Assembly: GCA_030674185.1 (NCBI GenBank) | Contig: CM060307.1 | Coordinates: forward strand, 64,314,653 to 64,378,652 | DNA: 64,000 nucleotides | Reading direction: 5' to 3' | From: Monoplex corrugatus | Taxonomy: Eukaryota > Mollusca > Gastropoda > Littorinimorpha > Ranellidae | Shown: positions 1 to 11,884 of the stretch, in pieces | Layout of the letters: the number at the start of each line of letters is the position of its first letter | Numbering within the stretch: position 1 is the stretch's first letter | The notes under the pieces: generated by a model | The model's input: the letters and a program-made list of their open reading frames with translations, nothing else | Database searches by the model: none | What the model was told of the DNA's origin: nothing | Made by a program: the position numbers and the translations under genes

Positions 1-1200
1 TGTTGCCCTACGACAAAATGCTTGATAAACAGGGGCAGGTGATCATATCACGAAAATCCAATTCTGGTGATCCAAAAGTATTCCTTATTTCCTGGTGGTA
101 TCATATGCTTTCTTTAGGTCAAAGAAGATGGCACTAGATTTTTTTTCAGAAAAGCGTTACGGATTTGGTTTGAAGACGGAGTAAATGATTGACTATGGAG
201 TGGTGTTTGCAGAAACCGCAATGCTTTTTAACCAAAATGCCATCTGTCTCCAGTTACCACAAGTTTCTGCTGTTAACCATTTTCCCACCACTTTAGGTTA
301 AGGTATTGGGTTATAATTTGAACGATTGAACAGATCTTCTCCAGGTTTAGGATGAAGGTTGATCAGGACTTTCTGTTATGAAGGAGGAGAAAAACCTGTT
401 ATCCATACGTGACTGCAGTCTTTTAGGAGGACTTCTAAGCAGTTCTCATGAAGATGTTTCAGAAGTTTGTTATAAATTTCATCCAGGCCAGGAGAAGAAT
501 CAGTGCATGTCAAAAAAGCAGCTTTTAATTCATTTAAGATAAACGGAAGATTGTATTATCCGGTGTTATCAGATGAGAAATTACGGACGTCTTTTCTCTG
601 AGGATTTTGTTTTGAGGAAAAGATCGAGGAAGAGTTGGTTTCAACAGTTGAAGCTAATAAGTTGGAACCTGTTTTCTGTCAGTGATCAGGAAACCTGAAG
701 ATCGAGGAAGAGTTGGTTTCAACAGTGGAAGCTAATAAGTTGGAACCTGTTTTCTGTCAGTGATCAGGAAATCTGACAGCTTGAGATGGTTGACATAGGG
801 ACACGTGTATTTCCCTTTAATTTTTCTGATAATTGTCCACACTTTTTTTCCTTTGGAGTTAGGGATGTTAGTTTCAAACAGAATTCTCTCCAAGACAGGC
901 ATTCACTTGTTTCCAAAACATTCCTGGATTTTGCTCAGAGCATTTGAGCAAACCCGAACGTTCTCCGCTGTATTTGGAAGACACGACGTTGAGCTCTTTT
1001 GCGTGCATGTTTAATCTCATTACTGAGTTAAACCGGGGTGTTTTAGGCATTTGACATTTCTTTGATGATGTGGCAACTGCTTGGTAAAAACGTTGAAAGC
1101 GATGTAACACTACACAAGAAATAAGAAGACAGTGGGTATCTGAACAACATGTATAGGGGTCAGTTTGTGTCAGCACGTGTCAAGCGAATGACTGTACGGT
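1..1200 (-). pseudogene. Decayed non-LTR retrotransposon reverse transcriptase, cut by window edge
   Basis: Read on the minus strand, broken frames spell a reverse transcriptase of the Jockey/I type. A linker and palm entry reads ELKAAFLTCTDSSPGLDEIY near 510-560. The first catalytic block reads AIFFDLKKAYDTT near 95-140. Upstream, at about 874-1176, lies a lysine/arginine-poor remnant of the region before the RT domain. Frames change repeatedly and stops interrupt them, so it cannot make a working enzyme. The FxDD block and C-terminus would lie beyond position 1. A 78-bp in-frame duplication sits inside it. I infer the Jockey/I grouping from remembered motifs; R1 or another related clade is possible. 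Confidence 0.7.
621..776. repeat. 78-bp tandem duplication inside the LINE remnant
   Basis: Two adjacent copies, 621-698 and 699-776, begin agatcgaggaagagttgg and differ at only a few positions. The 78-bp period equals 26 codons, so the duplication preserved the reading frame of the surrounding reverse transcriptase remnant. Confidence 0.9.
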
Positions 1201-1310
1201 AGGTAATTAAAACTGGTTTTTGAAAAATGAAAAACTACTCCCATATCTTCGCAAAATGAAGCCAAAATGTTATATGACATCAAACATGTCTTCAGCTATT
1301 TGTTGTTTTG

Positions 1311-1866
1311 TTTAAATCCCAGCCGACTGCGTAGAGCCATATCAGGGCTATAACCGTTTCAAAACGTACACAATACTTCAACAGGAAGAAGAAAAAAAAA
1401 AAAAGAAAGAAAAAGAAAGTGAAGGACACTTATCAATGCATTCGCGCACACAATCTAGGAACATCCCCTTGGCGTTGACCACTCCATCCAACTTATCACA
1501 CATGGGATTTAAAAAAAATATCTTAATACAAATCTATAAGTAACTTAATGACATTAAAACGTATATATAAAAAAAAACCGGGCCTAAATTATCTAAAATC
1601 GCTTCCGTAAATTTCAGTTCCCTAGAACCAAAGATGCCCTTGATATATGCACCCAAACTTTCAGTCCTAAGAGAAGGTACGAAAGATTTTACTGAACACA
1701 TACAGGTGAAAAGACCAGCATGGCAGAAAATAATAGGAAGAAATGACAAAGGCAAGGGAACAAGTCAGAAAAAAAGAGAGTGACAGGAGAGGAAATTTCT
1801 TGCACATGAATTGCAGAAGGTGGGGATACTACCTACACTGAAAGATCTCCCGGCATCCCCACGTGG
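1311..1866 (-). mobile_element. Rep-A copy 1 (SINE-like ~0.5 kb retroposon)
   Basis: Full-length member of the commonest dispersed family here. The plus strand begins cccagccgactgcgtagagc and ends at cggcatccccacgtgg. I take the sense strand as minus. In several other copies a simple repeat rich in TAA or AAC follows the GGCTGGGCTTTAAA end, as expected for a reverse-transcribed 3' tail. The opposite end is G-rich and followed by a TATA-like motif. No reading frame is shared among copies, so the element is probably non-autonomous. Confidence 0.8.
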
Positions 1867-1928
1867 AGATTTTTTGGGCTAATTACAGTTAATCTTGCAG
1901 GCAGACATTTAAAGAGATCATCAATTAG

Positions 1929-1941
1929 TAAGAGAGAGAGA

Positions 1942-1991
<50 letters not shown>

Positions 1992-2100
1992 AAGAGAGAG
2001 AGAGAAAGAGAGAGAGAGAAACTGAAACTGAAACTGAAACTGTTTATTGTCATTACCCGAAAAGGTCTTTTGACAAGGGGGATAACAATTTTCCAGTAGT
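1929..2100 (-). repeat. (GA)n array abutting a retroposon 3' tail
   Basis: An interrupted (GA)n array at 1929-2019 passes into four gaaact units and then tttattgtcattacccg. Read on minus, this is a body ending in ATGACAATAAA followed by a GTTTCA repeat tail, a typical LINE or SINE 3' end. The body beyond 2100 was not identified. Confidence 0.5.
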
Positions 2101-2870
2101 GCGACACATAATCCACTCTTTGTATGTGCGCAAATTCTTCACACATAATCAAAAAAAATATCGAACATCCATTCCTTGAACAGTCGAACATATTCAAATC
2201 ATATATAATGAACAATCATCCATTTTACCACTACTACATAATGCAAAGAAAACAACAACAAAAAATATCAGAACAGTGTTCCCACATTCAGGCCAATAAT
2301 TTGTCTAGGTTTAGACAAACCAAAATCTTTTTCACACACCCACGCATCCATATACGCTCACACGCACACACACACACATCAAAACTGTAATATGATGAAA
2401 CATCTGGGCTAGACCACCCAAACCTTACATTTAGTGATAATAATATAATCTTCACATAACTGCCCCAAAATACTCTGTTAACAAGGGACATCACTATGCC
2501 TTTTATTTATTTGTTTTTTGGTTTGTTTTTGTTTTTTTGTTTTTGTTAACATGTATAGTAGACCCTTAAGTGTCTATATACCCTTTCAATATCCACTTCT
2601 AACATATTCTACAAATATACCATTATTTTCATATTATTAGCTACTCTTAAATTATCGGCAAACAAAGCAAAATAAAGCAAATGAAAACAGCTCTTTACAA
2701 AACAGAGTCTATAATAAAGCGGCTTCTTTTGGAGTTAACGTGATATAGCCCACATCAGTCAAAAGAGATTAAATTAATCCCAGTATGATATTGTCTAGCA
2801 CTATTGTCGGGCTTGTAAGTGTTTATGTCTTATTTTTTGTGCTTCCGCAATGTATAGTGCCACTGATTTG
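2101..2870. other. No gene recognised; AT-rich
   Basis: No open frame with recognisable protein features. The upstream part may be the body of the retroposon whose tail lies at 2019-2100. Poly-T and short GT-rich stretches occur near 2500-2545. Confidence 0.5.
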
Positions 2871-2878
2871 ATTATGAC

Positions 2879-2884
2879 AGAGAA

Positions 2885-2966
<82 letters not shown>
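2879..2966. repeat. (GA)n microsatellite
   Basis: Nearly pure GA dinucleotide array of about 88 bp. The short frame across it encodes only Arg-Glu repeats and is not a gene. Confidence 0.95.
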
Positions 2967-2970
<4 letters not shown>

Positions 2971-3349
2971 AGAGAATCGGGTGTCCGATGGGAAAATTAA
3001 GGACTACTTACAAACCACGTATTCTTGAAAACTTGAACAATTTAGCTGCAAAAAAAATTCTAGTTTTCCCACCCAAAGGCAAATTCAATACAGAGAAGTG
3101 AAGTCATACTGCCCTAATTGAGAAAAAGTGTGACAGCTTGTGGCGAGTACAGATAGTGAGGGACATGGCCCTCATCCATTAATCTTGTCATTCTCTGGAC
3201 CACCGTGCCACCATCTTTCTTTCCAGCTTTCCCTCCTATCCGTGTCTTTCCATTCCTCTCTATCGAACTCCATATCAGCCCCCCTTTCTCTCCCCTACCT
3301 CCCTCCCCCGTCTCTCCCTCCCTTGCTCTTTTGCTTTCTGCTTCCAGCC
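2967..3349. other. No gene recognised; pyrimidine-rich second half
   Basis: The segment 3180-3340 is rich in ctccc and tttct on the plus strand. Short frames on both strands are low complexity. Confidence 0.5.
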
Positions 3350-4250
3350 AATCACTCGAGGTTTTTTTAACAAGAAACTGGTAAAATATTCCCTGGCATC
3401 GTAAATGCTGAAACTGCTTTCTAGATCCTCTGTTAGAACTTAATACTTGAGAAGTCCCAGCAGAACTGTTCATAATTCACTGAATGCTACATTCTAAGCA
3501 TCTTTCACGAGTCCAATTCAAGAATGATTCATTCAATTCACTTGCTTAAAGCCCAGCCGACCACTGAGAGCCGTATCAGGGCTGTTTTCAAGGAGGAAAC
3601 ATCGAGTCCATGTAACCGGCTAGAAGCATCCACACACCAATTTTCACCCTGGCATGTTACACATTTGACACTTAAATTACTCTGGATATTATGGCGTTCG
3701 CCATGCACGTCACTGTGAAGCATGAACTTAGTGCACATAAAATATAACAATGTTATAAGAGTTGTCCCCAGTATAATTATATAAAACACGAAACACTTAA
3801 ACTGAAACAAAAAGAATTCAGAGAAAGGGAAGAGACAGAAAATAGCAGAGACAGAGAAGAGTTAAAGAGGTTTTACGCGACATGTTCACTGCACACGTAA
3901 TACCGAAGATGAAGGAAAAACTGGAACCAGGCAGCTGAAATACGATAAGACTGTCAGGGAAAACGCAGACAAGAAAGGAACAAACAAACAAAAAAACCAA
4001 GAAAAAAGATCTTGAACTTCCAAAAACACGGGCTCGATGGGAAGTAATTTCGCAATCCGAGGTACCTCATTCTGGTTTGAATAAAAAGAAAAAAAATCAA
4101 AGGAAGGGTGGATAGGGGACTGAGTGGGACCCCACCCTCCCCCTTTACACACACATCCCTCTTTACAAATGAACTGAGACGTTTTATGAAAAAAACAGTA
4201 AGGAGAAGCACAAGGAGGGAAAAATAAGATCGACAAAAAGTGAACCGAAG
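3350..4250. repeat. C-D repeat pair, copy 1
   Basis: Block C (about 3350-3740) resembles 5620-5945: both contain ttcataattcactgaatg-like and ccctggcatgttacac-like stretches in the same order. Block D (about 3870-4250) resembles 6845-7215: both contain an acatgttc stretch, a tttacaaatg stretch and taagatcgac/g near the end. A short Rep-A-like head, agcccagccgacc, interrupts block C at 3548. Neither block has a coding signature. The family type is unknown. Confidence 0.55.
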
Positions 4251-4668
4251 GGCCCGTTGTGCCTGTTTCAGCTTCACGAATATGTTTTGATCTTGGTGTA
4301 TAATTTATGCCTGAGCTTCTTACATTCTGAATGTTTTCAATGACTTAATAAATCTCTTTAAGAATAATTGATTACAGCTGCCAAATAGAAAAGTAATCAG
4401 ATTCATACTATAGTTTTAATACACCGTCCCAGTCCATCAAACTGTAAATATGTACGTGTCTATGTTTATGTATGGGGAAGTCACTTAGTGAGCGACAGAA
4501 CATGGGCACTGCCTCGTAATGCTGGTCTGTAGAAAATTTAGGTCTCAAAACCCCTTGTTTTCATATGATTGCACAGGTTGCAGGAAAACCTTACCTTAAC
4601 TTGGCCGACAGCAAGATCTGGGAACAGTGGACATGGTCAATGAGTTCATGTTGATTGTGTGCACGTGC
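4251..4668. other. No gene recognised
   Basis: AT-rich unique-looking sequence without an extended open frame or repeat motif I can name. Confidence 0.5.
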
Positions 4669-4687
4669 ATGTGTGTGTATGTATGTA

Positions 4688-4768
<81 letters not shown>

Positions 4769-4794
4769 TGTATGTATGTGTGTGTGTATGTACG
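4669..4794. repeat. (GT)n/(TATG)n compound microsatellite
   Basis: Starts with tatg units, passes into a GT array of roughly 80 bp, then returns to tatg units. Overlapping frames are repeat artefacts. Confidence 0.95.
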
Positions 4795-4999
4795 TGTTTG
4801 GAGGAATGTTTGAAGATTGATATGTGTTTCGTTCACCGATTCATCACCATTCATTTAGAGCATAATTCATGCTGTAATTGTTACATTCTGTAATGCATTT
4901 GATAAGACGGGAGTTCTGCTCTGTCAGAAAAGAATAAGCCTCTTACATCTAGTGAGTACGCAAGTAAACAAAACTTTTTTTCACCGGGTGTTCGACTTC

Positions 5000-5275
5000 A
5001 TATTGCTTATAGCCCAGCCGACAACTAAAGCCATACCAGGGCTAACACCACGTCAAAAACGACAACCCGGTTAAGATACAAGACAATAGTTAAAAACCAT
5101 GCTCACCCGTTAACCTTGCAAATCTAAAATGCAAATAAAGAAAAACAGCCGTAAAATCATATCAGGTAAAATCTATTGATCTCGTGTAAAAACGGGAAAA
5201 CAGCACCAGGATTGACGTCTTTTCTTTACCGGAGCAAAAATACGTTACCAATGAAACATTTGAGAGAGCTTGGCC
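5000..5275 (-). mobile_element. Rep-B copy 1 (relative of Rep-A)
   Basis: It shares the agcccagccgac head and the ccataccagggctaac block with Rep-A. It then diverges into a body (cacgtcaaaaacgacaaccc, gttaaaaaccatgctcacc) that recurs at 15668-15905. Orientation is the same as all Rep-A copies. It looks like a subfamily that shares only the 3' tail with Rep-A. Confidence 0.7.
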
Positions 5276-5545
5276 ATCATCTGTGGTCTGCAAAAGTTTG
5301 CCGGATGTCTGCTAAAAAGAAAACTTTCATTTTGTAGACTGACCTTTGTCCTCTCACATTTTCGAAAGCGTATAAAAAGTACAGCAGCTGATTAAATAAC
5401 AGGCAATAAAGCAATATACATTTTGTAGTCAGACCCACGCAGAAAACATTACAATTTAACGTTCTGGCTGACCTTTTGTACAGAGAGTAGATGAATGGCT
5501 TCCATCCACCAATTGTCAATCTTTTGGATTAAGATTATTATCCCC

Positions 5546-5551
<6 letters not shown>

Positions 5552-5605
<54 letters not shown>
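5552..5605. repeat. (CT)n microsatellite
   Basis: Uninterrupted CT dinucleotide array of about 54 bp ending in ttttcctctccc. Confidence 0.95.
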
Positions 5606-5608
<3 letters not shown>

Positions 5609-5619
5609 CCTCTCCCTGC

Positions 5620-5945
5620 TGTCAACCGGTCGCTTTGAGTTTTGCCTAAAGAAACTGGCCAAAGTTTCTTTAGCAAGAATTAGAGCTGCTTTTGAGATTC
5701 TCTGTGAGAACTAAATAGTTGCAATATCCTAGCAGATCCATTCATAATTCACTCGATGCCGCAGTCTAAGCATAATTCCCATCGGTCACATCTGGGGCGA
5801 AAAATCGGTATGTATCTAACTGGCCAGAGGCACCCCCACGCCAAACCTAACCCCTGGCATATTACACAGAAAAAAACATGGGCATTTTCTTGTGTACCCA
5901 TATATTCCTCTGTGTAGCATGGATCTGGTGCATGTAAAACAAGAT
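5620..5945. repeat. Block C, copy 2
   Basis: It matches 3350-3740 in order: an aagaaactgg motif, ttcataattcactcgatg, then ccctggcatattacacag. Divergence is visible throughout. The partner block D follows at 6845, separated by an ATT array and a Rep-A insertion. Confidence 0.55.
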
Positions 5946-5969
5946 ATGATTTATTGTTTAAAATGCTGT

Positions 5970-6035
5970 TATTATCATTATTACTATTGTTATTACTATT
6001 GTTTATTATTATTATTATTATTATTATCATCATCA
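5970..6035. repeat. (TTA)n array at the tail of a Rep-A copy
   Basis: Interrupted ATT/ATC trinucleotides directly abut the ttaaataccagcc end of the next element. This fits the simple 3' tail left by a non-LTR reverse transcriptase. Confidence 0.8.
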
Positions 6036-6512
6036 TTTAAATACCAGCCGATAGCGTCGAGCTGTATCGAGGTATAACTATTTCAGAACGCAAACAACAC
6101 TCGTTGACCCTAAAAGAAAATCTGGAAAAGAAAATTGAGTACACATAACAATGCATTTGCCCTATTCATCATCAGGGAGAGAGGTTTAAAAAAAACTTCA
6201 GTACACTGTAAACATAACTAAGGACACTAAAACTATACAAAAAGTGGCATAAATTAACTAAATCTACATCTGAACACTACACTTCTTTATAGTCAAAATT
6301 GCAGCTAGTGTATGTACCCTGTTATCAATCCTAAGAGAAAGCACGTATAGCTGAATGGACCAGCAAGGCAGAAAACGACATAAACAGACAACAGAAAGCA
6401 AACCAGCAAAGCATAAACAAAAAGTGTGACAGAAAGAGGACATTTATGGCATAGAATTTCCAGAAGGTGAGGATATTAACTATACTGAAAAAGCCCGGCA
6501 TCCCCACAGGGA
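6036..6512 (-). mobile_element. Rep-A copy 2
   Basis: Diverged but full-length. The head is ataccagccgatagcgtcga instead of the consensus, and the far end reads cccggcatccccacagg. It has the same orientation as the other copies and a TAA-rich simple repeat on the 3' side. Confidence 0.75.
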
Positions 6513-6749
6513 ACATCTAAAATGCTATAATCCGATAAGTCCATTCATTTAACTATAAACTTTGAAAAATTAACTGCATTCTCTTTCTGTGTTTTTACTT
6601 ATGCTGCTGAAATGTGACTTAACAGAAATACCATATTAAAAAGAAGTTTAAATCGGTTAGAAGAGATTTCCTGGGTATAAATCTAAACAAGAAAATCTAC
6701 TTAATGGGCAAATCAAATTCCAGCGAGAGACATAGATGGAGGAGGGAGG

Positions 6750-6772
6750 AAGAAGAGAGAGAGAGAGAGAGA

Positions 6773-6828
<56 letters not shown>

Positions 6829-6829
6829 C
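6750..6829. repeat. (GA)n microsatellite
   Basis: GA array with scattered A and G interruptions. Confidence 0.9.
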
Positions 6830-6844
6830 TGGCTTTGAGATTGA

Positions 6845-7215
6845 ATTTCACATGTTCGCTACAATGGCCATGTCAGAGACAGTGAAAAACTGGGAAACAG
6901 CGGCAGAATGGACGGGGACTGGGAGGGAAATGGGGGTAGGAACCATAAAAAAAAAAGGGGGAGAGAAAAAAGGAAACACGAAAGAGTTCTTTAGATTCTT
7001 TAGAACACGAGCTTTGAGGGAAATACTTACCCAATCTGCTATACTCCCAATCAATTTAGGAATGGGAGTAGAGAGGCGAGGGGACGGAGGACGGATGTGT
7101 AGAAGACCGAAAACACGGAGCCCCTTTTACAAATGCAATACCAGGGAGAGGCGTTTTTGGTAAGAAAAAGCTGGCAAATAGACCGGAAGGCAAAGTAAGA
7201 TCGATGAAACGCAGG
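6845..7215. repeat. Block D, copy 2
   Basis: Diverged match to 3870-4250: an acatgttcgctac start, an acacgagctttgaggg stretch, cccttttacaaatgcaata and a gtaagatcgatgaaacg end occur in the same order. The sequence is purine-rich. No protein is supported. Confidence 0.5.
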
Positions 7216-7330
7216 AGAAGAGGAAAGAGACAGAGCAAAGAAAAAAATACCAACAAGGCTCTTGCAATTACAAGGACATCGGCGAGGTATTATTTTTAAT
7301 ACTCACAAAACCCCCACCCCCTCCATGAGA

Positions 7331-7331
7331 T

Positions 7332-7392
<61 letters not shown>

Positions 7393-7428
7393 GAGAGAGA
7401 GAGAAAGAAAGAGAGAGAGAGAGAGAGG
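7331..7428. repeat. (GA)n microsatellite
   Basis: GA array of about 98 bp with a few GC and AA interruptions. Confidence 0.95.
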
Positions 7429-7829
7429 CAGTGACTTTGCAAATCGGCAACGTGATTTAATTGGGGCATGCTGCAAGAATTTTAAAGCGGCACATGCACA
7501 TGCACACGCGCACAAACAGAGAAAGGAGAGACAGACAGAGAGAGAGAGGGTGTGAGAGAGAGAGAATGCTGTAAATAATGAGTATAGTATGAATGCAATG
7601 TAGTGAAACCGCACTTAGCATGTAACGCATACAGCCACAAATGTCAGGCCTTCATCCATTCCATTTCTGTTATGTTATTTACATCTCAGCTGACCACGAA
7701 GGCTGTTTCAGGATACACTGCATGACAAAAATACAAACTGACGACAACAACAACAACAACATAACTAATACATACCATATATACTCGTACGCAAGTTGTT
7801 ACTTTGCCTTTTTTGTTCTTGGTTAAGTG

Positions 7830-8650
7830 TGCATGTCAGGCATTGACAACAAAGCGTTTTTATAAAAATATAACTTATTAGCTGACGCTTTGATTTCATA
7901 TGTACGTGTGGGTGTGATAGTGGAGGAACTAGCTGACAAGTCACTGCATTTGCTTCCTGGATTCTGTTTAAATTTATTTCCCTATTCATGCTGCCATTCT
8001 GTGTAAAGATGCTTAATAAATCCTTGGATTCTTCAACTAGTTTCAGATCTATGTTGTTGACCTGTAATTCCAGCTTGTCTGGGCTTCTGCTCACCTTCAT
8101 AGCCTCTGTTCTGCACATGCTGATTTTCATGATATAATCTTCACAGCTTTGCCCTCAAGTTACTGTTGTGTTCCTGTAACTCTTCTTCATCTTCATAAAT
8201 TAGGTCTCGGTCATCAGCAAATGACAATTCATTCAGGATTTGGATTTGTGTTCTTTGTAATCCTGTCCAATGTAAATAATGAACAGTAGAGGGAACAAAA
8301 TACAACCTTGGTGCACTCCTGTTCTTACATAAAACCAGTCAATGGGGCCGTCTGGTGTTCTCAATGCACTTCTACTGTATTGGTAAATCGCAATGACATT
8401 CTCCAATAACTATCCTTGCTGTAGGTCTCTAGAACTGCCCACAACATAGTTCTCTCTATCGAAGGTTTTCTTGGTAAAAAAAATACCATGTTTAGTTCTT
8501 TGTCACACTCAATGCTCTTTTCAGACATCTAAGGGCGAAGATTGCATCTGCACATCCTCCTCCTTTCCTAAATCCAAACTGTGCCTCACTCAGTTGGGGT
8601 TCTGTGTAGATACATGACTTTAAAATTGTAGTTAGTACACATGTAGAGAG
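7830..8650 (-). pseudogene. Decayed RTE/Jockey-like LINE, reverse transcriptase part
   Basis: On minus, 8600-8500 translates as LSEAQFGFRKGGGCADAIFA, the RT block before the first catalytic aspartate. The catalytic block follows as ELSFADDRDL near 8215, with FADD in place of the usual YADD. The thumb region (residues such as NNIDLKLVEE) lies at 8050-7950. The C-terminal part after that reads SYIFIKTLCCQCLT. Several frameshifts and stops separate these pieces and the EN domain is absent. The clade is inferred from remembered motif spacing. The copy is dead. Confidence 0.75.
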
Positions 8651-8659
8651 CTTTTCATT

Positions 8660-9500
8660 CTGAAGAAAAAGAAAACCGCGATATTTTATCTGGAGCAGAA
8701 GTAAATCTTTTATTGTTCCACGCTTTCACTTCAACAAAAATATGATATATGACATGAGAAAGCTTGCCATCATTTTTGATCAATCGAACACGTTATTCGA
8801 TTCAATGCTTCTTTTCTAGTAAAGCCAACACATTATTTGATTCAATACACAGAGGACTGGGGCCTCTATTTTTTTAATTCGCTCTAAACGACACGTTGTC
8901 ACAAGAGTGCATGTGTGCTGAACAGACTGGTGGCTGCCACCGTGCTACGATACGAGGATTTTTTTTCACTTAACTGGAAGTGAAGGAACAGTGCTTCAAA
9001 CCCCAACTCGTGTTCATCGAAATAAGAGATATGAAAATAAACTTTATTTTTCGACGGTATATCAACTGATTACGAGGCGAATGGAAAGAAGTAAAAGAGA
9101 TCTGAGCATCAATAAAAGTGACATGCCGCTTATCAACAAAACCTTCTGTCGTTGGTGTTTATTCGCAGGCAATGTCGGAAGACGCAAAACTGGTACGACA
9201 AGACGGACCCACCACTTTTACTTGAGCAAAGAAAGAAGTGGAAAGTATTCTGGTCTGGCTTGAAGGTGTTTGCGAGCTTCGATCCAGCAAGGTGATGAAA
9301 CTTTGGATCAGGACAACAGCCTTCTTCACGTGTGAGCGGACATCAATAGCCTCATGATAAAACCCATCACAGACGCTGACCAGAAATTGGGAAGGCATGG
9401 ATCCGTCACAAGTACCTCATAATCAAGCATAATAGAAGCGCTGCGCGAGCGAGCACACACGTACACACACGCATACACATTAATGAACAGACACGCAGAG
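8660..9500. other. No gene recognised
   Basis: Two similar short stretches, attcgattcaatgcttct and atttgattcaatacac, lie near 8790-8850. A 90-codon plus frame at 8991 and an antisense frame have no recognisable features. Confidence 0.5.
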
Positions 9501-9520
9501 CTGAAACTGAAAGATACAAT

Positions 9521-9521
9521 A

Positions 9522-9616
<95 letters not shown>

Positions 9617-9668
9617 ACACACACAAATACACATACACACACAATCTCTCTCTCTCTCTCTCTCTCTC
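9521..9668. repeat. (CA)n-(TC)n compound microsatellite
   Basis: A CA array of about 95 bp, short CA interruptions, then a TC array to 9668. Confidence 0.95.
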
Positions 9669-9842
9669 TTATTTGCAGACATGTACAAACTTTTTTAATT
9701 AACCAGCAATTATTTTCTTTCTTTTCTTCATTGATCAGAGACGAAGTTATTTCAAGTCTGTTCGAACTGAATCAAATTTGTTACAATCAAATCCAATTGT
9801 ATTCATTCTCTTTCATCACTGCTATTGTCATTGCTATTTTTC

Positions 9843-10385
9843 TGAAGCCCAGCCGACTGCGTAGAGCCATATCAGGGCTATAACAGTTTCAAAACATGTA
9901 CAATACTTCGACAGGAAAACAAAAATGAAAAAGAAGATTAAGTACACATATCAATGCAGTTGCACACATAATCTAAGGAGATGCTCCTGGCGTTGACTAC
10001 TCCGTCCAATTTATCACACAAGAAATTAAAAAAAATACTGACTACAAATTTAAATATAAGTAAGGACACTAAAACATATACCAAAACAGGTCTTAATTCC
10101 CTAATATTGCTTATGCATATCTCATTTCCCAAGAGCCAAAAATGCACTTAATACTTGTACTCAATTATCAATCCTAAGAGAAAAGTATGTAAGACTTTAT
10201 CGAACACATACAGGTGAATCGAGCAGCAAGGCATAAAATGATAGGAAGAAATTACAGAAAGCAATGGAACAAGGTAGAAACAAAGAGAATGACAGAAAAG
10301 AGGATTTTTTTTTTTGCACAGAATTTCCAAAAAGTGGGGATACTATTTATACTGAAAGAGCCCCCGGCATCTCCACAGGGGATTA
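9843..10385 (-). mobile_element. Rep-A copy 3
   Basis: A well-preserved full-length copy and a good reference for the family. It begins agcccagccgactgcgtaga and ends with cccccggcatctccacaggg. Landmarks in order on plus are a cacaatacttc block, an aagtacacatatcaatgca block, a cgttgactactccgtcc block, an aaggacactaaaacatata block, ttatcaatcctaagag, and tactatttatactgaaagag. The TATA-like TATAAATAG on minus lies 20-30 bases inside the G-rich end. Confidence 0.85.
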
Positions 10386-10890
10386 TTTTTCATCACGGAT
10401 AATATTTGATAAGCCCTCCTTAAATACATTTGTTTCTTTTACAAATAGGAAAGTTGTCTTGGGTAGAACATCATAAAAAGTTTTCGCTCAGAAACGTCCA
10501 TGCCGAATACAAAGTAAACAAGAAAATATCTGTCTACACGGTAGGTTGAAAAAAAAAAGCCATATATGTAAAACCCATCAACGAAAGAAAGACGAAAACC
10601 ATGTAATTCCCAGAATAACATCAAACGATAATAGTGAAGACCTTGTCATAGGGCACGAATTGAAGAGCGTCCTTGCTTTAGAGAATGTAGTAATATTCAT
10701 TTCAAAAACTGGTAAGCATGCAACCTTCTCAACACAGTTTCCCGAAGACCATCAAAGCGGTAATCATCAGGTCTATGGATCTCAAAGTGAGTGTCTTGTA
10801 ATTGTGTGAACGATAAAGACATTTTCAGTGATAAATTTGTAAAATCGTGTGCCTGCACGCGTGCGTATATGTGAGAGTTTTGTAAAATGT
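10386..10890. other. No gene recognised
   Basis: An 87-codon plus frame at 10546 shows no family features. The rest is AT-rich unique-looking sequence. Confidence 0.4.
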
Positions 10891-10900
10891 AAAATGTAAG

Positions 10901-11075
<175 letters not shown>

Positions 11076-11099
11076 TGTGTTTTGAGAGAAAGAAAGAGA

Positions 11100-11860
11100 G
11101 AGAAAAATGATAAATCTTGTTTTACTTGTTCACGTGACAGTTTGGTCATTCTCAATCAAGGATAATGATTGCAGGAAAAGTCAAAGTCCTATATTCAAAG
11201 TTAGTAGCACAACACAGTCAAGAATTAGTAGTCTCCATCGATCAGACCACAGCAGTTCTCACATATCAGACCACTTTAGTCTTTCTAGCAATATCAGACG
11301 CACAGTAGAATATGAAGGGGTTCGATCAGATAGGATCACTATACTCAGTAAAGTCAGAATAACGCAACTTTGTCCAGAAGTTCGATCACAACGGACTGAA
11401 TGATGTGTTTTCTTTTTCTTTCTATGTTTCTCGTGTGTATTTCACTTCGTTTGACCACAGCACATGTGCTCCTTCTAAACTTAAAAGCGATAAATATTGG
11501 AAATCTAATGGTGTTTCATTTCATATCCAAATTATGACTGATCTGTGAAAGTTTCGTTTTATGTATTACTAAGCTGACTGGTATGTGAAACTTTCGTTTT
11601 ACGTATAAGCTAGCTTTCGCTTTGCGCCACGTCGATCTGCAAAAGTCAGCCACCTCATGGCCGTACTCTACCGTTCATGCGAAATGTGGTATCAGTCTCA
11701 CAGATCAGTTCAGGTAGAAAGAAACTCTAGGGAGAGCTAGACAACAGAAGGTCTTCAGAGAAGTAACCCCCTTTAAACAAGTGTTTCGGCCCTGAATTCC
11801 TTACACTCTCGGGGGGCCGGGCCACATCCAGGTCATGACTCCTGGATGCCCTTCTGCTGT
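11100..11860. other. No gene recognised; 3' flank of the R2-like element
   Basis: A diverged local duplication lies at about 11535-11610 (ctgtgaaagtttcgttttat, then tgtgaaactttcgttttac). A short inverted repeat, ccaggtcatgactcctgg, occurs near 11829. No rDNA-like sequence is visible beside the retrotransposon. Confidence 0.5.
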
Positions 11861-11866
11861 TGTCTA

Positions 11867-11884
11867 TTTTTTTTTTTTTTTTTT
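11867..11884 (-). other. Poly-A tail of the R2-like retrotransposon (18 T on plus)
   Basis: An uninterrupted run of 18 T on plus is poly-A on the element's strand. It lies directly after the tRNA-like sequence and is the likely 3' terminus of the inserted copy. Confidence 0.7.
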
